A stretch of DNA of 64,000 nt, from assembly GCA_937892215.1 (NCBI GenBank), contig CALAVE010000061.1, forward strand, positions 15,137 through 79,136, in the 5' to 3' direction. Both the position numbers and the translations under genes were made by a program. A model generated the notes under the pieces. That model was given only the letters and a program-made list of their open reading frames with translations. It was not told the DNA's origin and made no database searches. Below are positions 61,988-64,000 of the stretch, piece by piece (position 1 is the first letter of the stretch; each line of letters starts with the position of its first letter). Source of the stretch: an uncultured Porphyromonadaceae bacterium. Its GTDB lineage: Bacteria; Bacteroidota; Bacteroidia; Bacteroidales; Muribaculaceae.

Positions 61988-62536
61988 TCACACACGATCC
62001 ACTTGCGTTACGTCCAACTCAAGAGGCGTCGGGCGACCGAATACCTTAACCGATACCTTAAGCTTGCGCTTGTCGGGCATCACCTCCTCAATCTCACCCG
62101 TAAACCCACTGAACGGGCCGAAGTTCACCTTCACGTCCTCACCAACGATGAAATCGCTGGCACGCTCGGCGTTCTCGGCCTCAATCTCGGCGGCACCGAG
62201 CATACGTGCGATTTCGCTCTCACGCACAGGTTCCGGGCGATGCGCCGCGTCGCGTGTACGAACGAAATCAATCACGTTAGTGGTGTTGCGAAGATAGTCT
62301 TCAACCTCTCCCTTCAAGTCGGCTTGCACAAACACATAGCCCGAAAGCAGGTTCTTCTCTTTCAGAACCTTCTTGCCGGCACGTGTTGTATAAACCTTCT
62401 CCGTAGGAATCAAAACTTGAAAAAGATACTTGCCAAGGTCGGTGTTCTTGCATGCCGCATCGAGCATCTCCTTAACCTTAGTCTCTTTTCCTGAAATGGC
62501 ACGCAACACGTACCAGTTTTTCTTCTCTTCAGCCAT
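61988..62536 (-). CDS. nusG: Transcription termination/antitermination protein NusG
   Basis: A 182-residue factor that binds RNA polymerase and the ribosome or Rho. An NGN domain (KNWYVLRAISGKETKVKEML, LSGYVFVQADLKGEVEDYLR) precedes a KOW domain (GEDVKVNFGPFSGFTGEIEE). Standard position between secE and rplK, with 71 nt before rplK and 163 nt after secE. Confidence 0.97.
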   Translation of the reverse strand: MAEEKKNWYVLRAISGKETKVKEMLDAACKNTDLGKYLFQVLIPTEKVYTTRAGKKVLKEKNLLSGYVFVQADLKGEVEDYLRNTTNVIDFVRTRDAAHRPEPVRESEIARMLGAAEIEAENAERASDFIVGEDVKVNFGPFSGFTGEIEEVMPDKRKLKVSVKVFGRPTPLELDVTQVDRV

Positions 62537-62699
62537 TGATTTGCTACTCTTAAAGTTTGATAGTTGATTTAGTGAGTTCCTGCCGCATCTCGGCGCATCT
62601 CCGTTACGTTCTTCACCGTCACTCGCAGTTCAGCTCCTCACATACGCACGGCTCATTCAAGTCTTGCGCAAGAAGCTCGGAGGGGCTAATCCGCTTCAT

Positions 62700-62906
62700 T
62701 TAGGCGGTTAAGCCGTAAATAAGATGCATTCCGTAGTTGATAACTTGATCCATTATCAGTATTATCAGTGCTATCACGATGGAAGCAACCATGACCATCA
62801 CCGTACTGTTGGCAAGTTCACTCTTGGTCGGCCAGGATACCTTATGAACGAGTTCGTTATAAGACTCCTCTATATCCGTAAGTAGTTTCTTGAATATCTT
62901 TTTCAT
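62700..62906 (-). CDS. secE: Protein translocase subunit SecE
   Basis: A 68-residue membrane protein, the short single-helix form of the SecYEG gamma subunit. MKKIFKKLLTDIEESYNELV, then HKVSWPTKSELANSTVMVMV is the conserved amphipathic helix plus WP motif, followed by the membrane span (VASIVIALIILIMDQVINYG). The ATG at 62906 is preferred to 62927, since the longer start would touch the tRNA-Trp 3' end. Confidence 0.95.
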   Translation of the reverse strand: MKKIFKKLLTDIEESYNELVHKVSWPTKSELANSTVMVMVASIVIALIILIMDQVINYGMHLIYGLTA

Positions 62907-62924
62907 CTCTCTTTGTTTCTCTTG

Positions 62925-62997
62925 CACGGGAAGTAAGGCTCGAACTCACGACCTACGGTTTTGGAGACCGTCGCTCTACCAACTGAGCTATTCCCGT
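62925..62997 (-). tRNA. tRNA-Trp (anticodon CCA)
   Basis: A 73-nt tRNA on the minus strand: acceptor ACGGGAA paired to TTCCCGT, discriminator G, D-arm TAGCTCAGTTGGTAGAGC, anticodon stem-loop ACGGTCTCCAAAACCGT giving CCA, T-loop GAGTTCGAGCC. It lies between tuf and secE, the common arrangement. Confidence 0.96.
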
Positions 62998-63047
62998 AAA
63001 TATCGGCTGTGACGGCTGCCACAGCCGATTAATATCAAACTACCGTA

Positions 63048-64000
63048 TTATTCGATAATGCTTGTAATCTGACCCGACCCCACGGTGCGGCCACCCTCGC
63101 GGATAGCGAAGCGAAGACCCTCACTGCAAGCAACCGGCTCAATCAGCTTAACGCGGATTTCCACGTGGTCGCCCGGCATCACCATTTCAACGCCTTCCGG
63201 AAGAGTGATTTCACCGGTCACGTCGAGTGTGCGGATATAGAACTGAGGACGATAGTGGCTACGGAACGAAGTGTGACGGCCACCTTCCTTAGCGGTCAGG
63301 ATATACACAGATGCTGTGAACTCGTCGTGAGTCTTAACAAGTCCCGGATGGCAAACTACCATACCGCGCTTGATCTTCTTGTAGTCGATACCACGGAGAA
63401 GCAGACCTACGTTGTCACCAGCCTCGCCCTGCTCAAGCAGCTTGCGGAACATCTCAACGCCAGTTACAGTTGAGTTCATGTCAGCGCCAAGACCCATGAT
63501 TTGAACAGGATCACCAACCTTAACAACACCAGTCTCGATACGGCCGGTAGCCACTGTTCCACGACCTGTGATTGAGAACACGTCCTCAACCGGCATCAGG
63601 AACGGCTTATCGATGTCGCGCGGAGGCAGTGGAATCCACTCGTCAACAGCGTTCATCAGCTCGATAACCTTATCAACCCACTTCTGCTCACCGTTCAGAG
63701 CACCCAGTGCCGAACCCTTGATAACAGGAGTGTTGTCGCCGTCATATTCATACTCAGAAAGGAGTTCACGAACGTCCATCTCAACGAGCTCAATCATTTC
63801 CTCGTCAACATCGGGGCTATCGCACTTGTTCAGGAAGATAACCAGACGCGGAACGTTTACTTGGCGAGCCAGCAGGATGTGCTCACGAGTCTGAGGCATC
63901 ACACCGTCGGTAGCGGCAATCACAACGATTGCGCCGTCCATCTGGGCAGCACCAGTTACCATGTTCTTCACATAGTCGGCGTGTCCCGGGCAGTCAACGT
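63048..64000 (-). CDS. tuf: Elongation factor Tu, 5' end beyond the window
   Basis: The 3' 317 codons of EF-Tu, which delivers aminoacyl-tRNA to the ribosome. The frame is open to the last base: DCPGHADYVKNMVTGAAQMD (G-3 region), then NKCD and the SALGALNGEQKW stretch, domain II (GRGTVATGRIETGVVKVGDP), and domain III ending GGRTVGSGQITSIIE. The start codon lies outside; the ATG at 63971 is internal. Confidence 0.99.
   Translation of the reverse strand, partial: VDCPGHADYVKNMVTGAAQMDGAIVVIAATDGVMPQTREHILLARQVNVPRLVIFLNKCDSPDVDEEMIELVEMDVRELLSEYEYDGDNTPVIKGSALGALNGEQKWVDKVIELMNAVDEWIPLPPRDIDKPFLMPVEDVFSITGRGTVATGRIETGVVKVGDPVQIMGLGADMNSTVTGVEMFRKLLEQGEAGDNVGLLLRGIDYKKIKRGMVVCHPGLVKTHDEFTASVYILTAKEGGRHTSFRSHYRPQFYIRTLDVTGEITLPEGVEMVMPGDHVEIRVKLIEPVACSEGLRFAIREGGRTVGSGQITSIIE

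Overview
This window is chromosomal DNA from a Bacteroidota bacterium of the order Bacteroidales, probably a gut Muribaculaceae- or Prevotella-like lineage. That assignment is an inference. It rests on Bacteroidales-only families (DUF6048, DUF6452, DUF4199, DUF4465, the BtuG surface propeller), BspA-like leucine-rich repeat proteins, many promoters of the TTTG-N19-21-TAnnTTTG type, mostly absent Shine-Dalgarno sequences and two cobalamin riboswitches ahead of outer-surface proteins. Both ends are cut: an AsmA-like gene at the left edge and tuf (EF-Tu) at the right edge.

Layout. 1-5.5 kb: the end of an AsmA/TamB-like gene, an M23/LysM peptidoglycan hydrolase, a HigBA-type toxin-antitoxin pair and a DUF4143-type AAA ATPase preceded by twin 21-nt repeats. 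5.4-7 kb: tRNA-Leu(UAG) and glyA. 7-11.3 kb: a complete cobalamin riboswitch leading to a 1212-residue BspA-like protein. 11.3-21.2 kb: secreted proteins (beta-propellers, a second BspA-like protein, an alpha-amylase), an acyltransferase and an isolated phage-type terminase large subunit with a repeat-rich spacer behind it. 21.3-27.2 kb: recG, ispD, DUF6048, DUF6452, a family 2 glycosyltransferase and DUF4199, all on the minus strand and partly overlapping. 27.2-38.4 kb: two CotH-kinase surface proteins flanking nrdG and nrdD. 38.4-41.3 kb: tandem deoxynucleoside kinases and a second, DUF234-type AAA ATPase, again with repeats in front. 41.5-47.1 kb: a vitamin B12 uptake operon (riboswitch, btuB, btuG, a PAPGQFVN-type surface protein, a DUF4465 lipoprotein). 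47.4-51.2 kb: a 1271-residue modular secreted protein. 51.5-64 kb: the core cluster tuf, tRNA-Trp, secE, nusG, rplK, rplA, rplJ, rplL, rpoB, rpoC.

Common themes. (1) Vitamin B12: two separate riboswitches control the btuB operon and, unusually, a BspA-like protein. (2) Surface export: four large secreted proteins share one C-terminal tail (YYN-x-x-G ... PF-x-G-V-N-V-V-V-T ... K-V-V-K), which looks like a sorting signal. Three others end instead in a duplicated dockerin-like domain. (3) A module of about 500 residues occurs four times in two of the secreted proteins. (4) Two AAA ATPases of the DUF4143/DUF234 superfamily each carry perfect 17-21-nt repeats in their 5' regions, a shared architecture whose function I cannot name. 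These themes are the best candidates for undescribed biology here.
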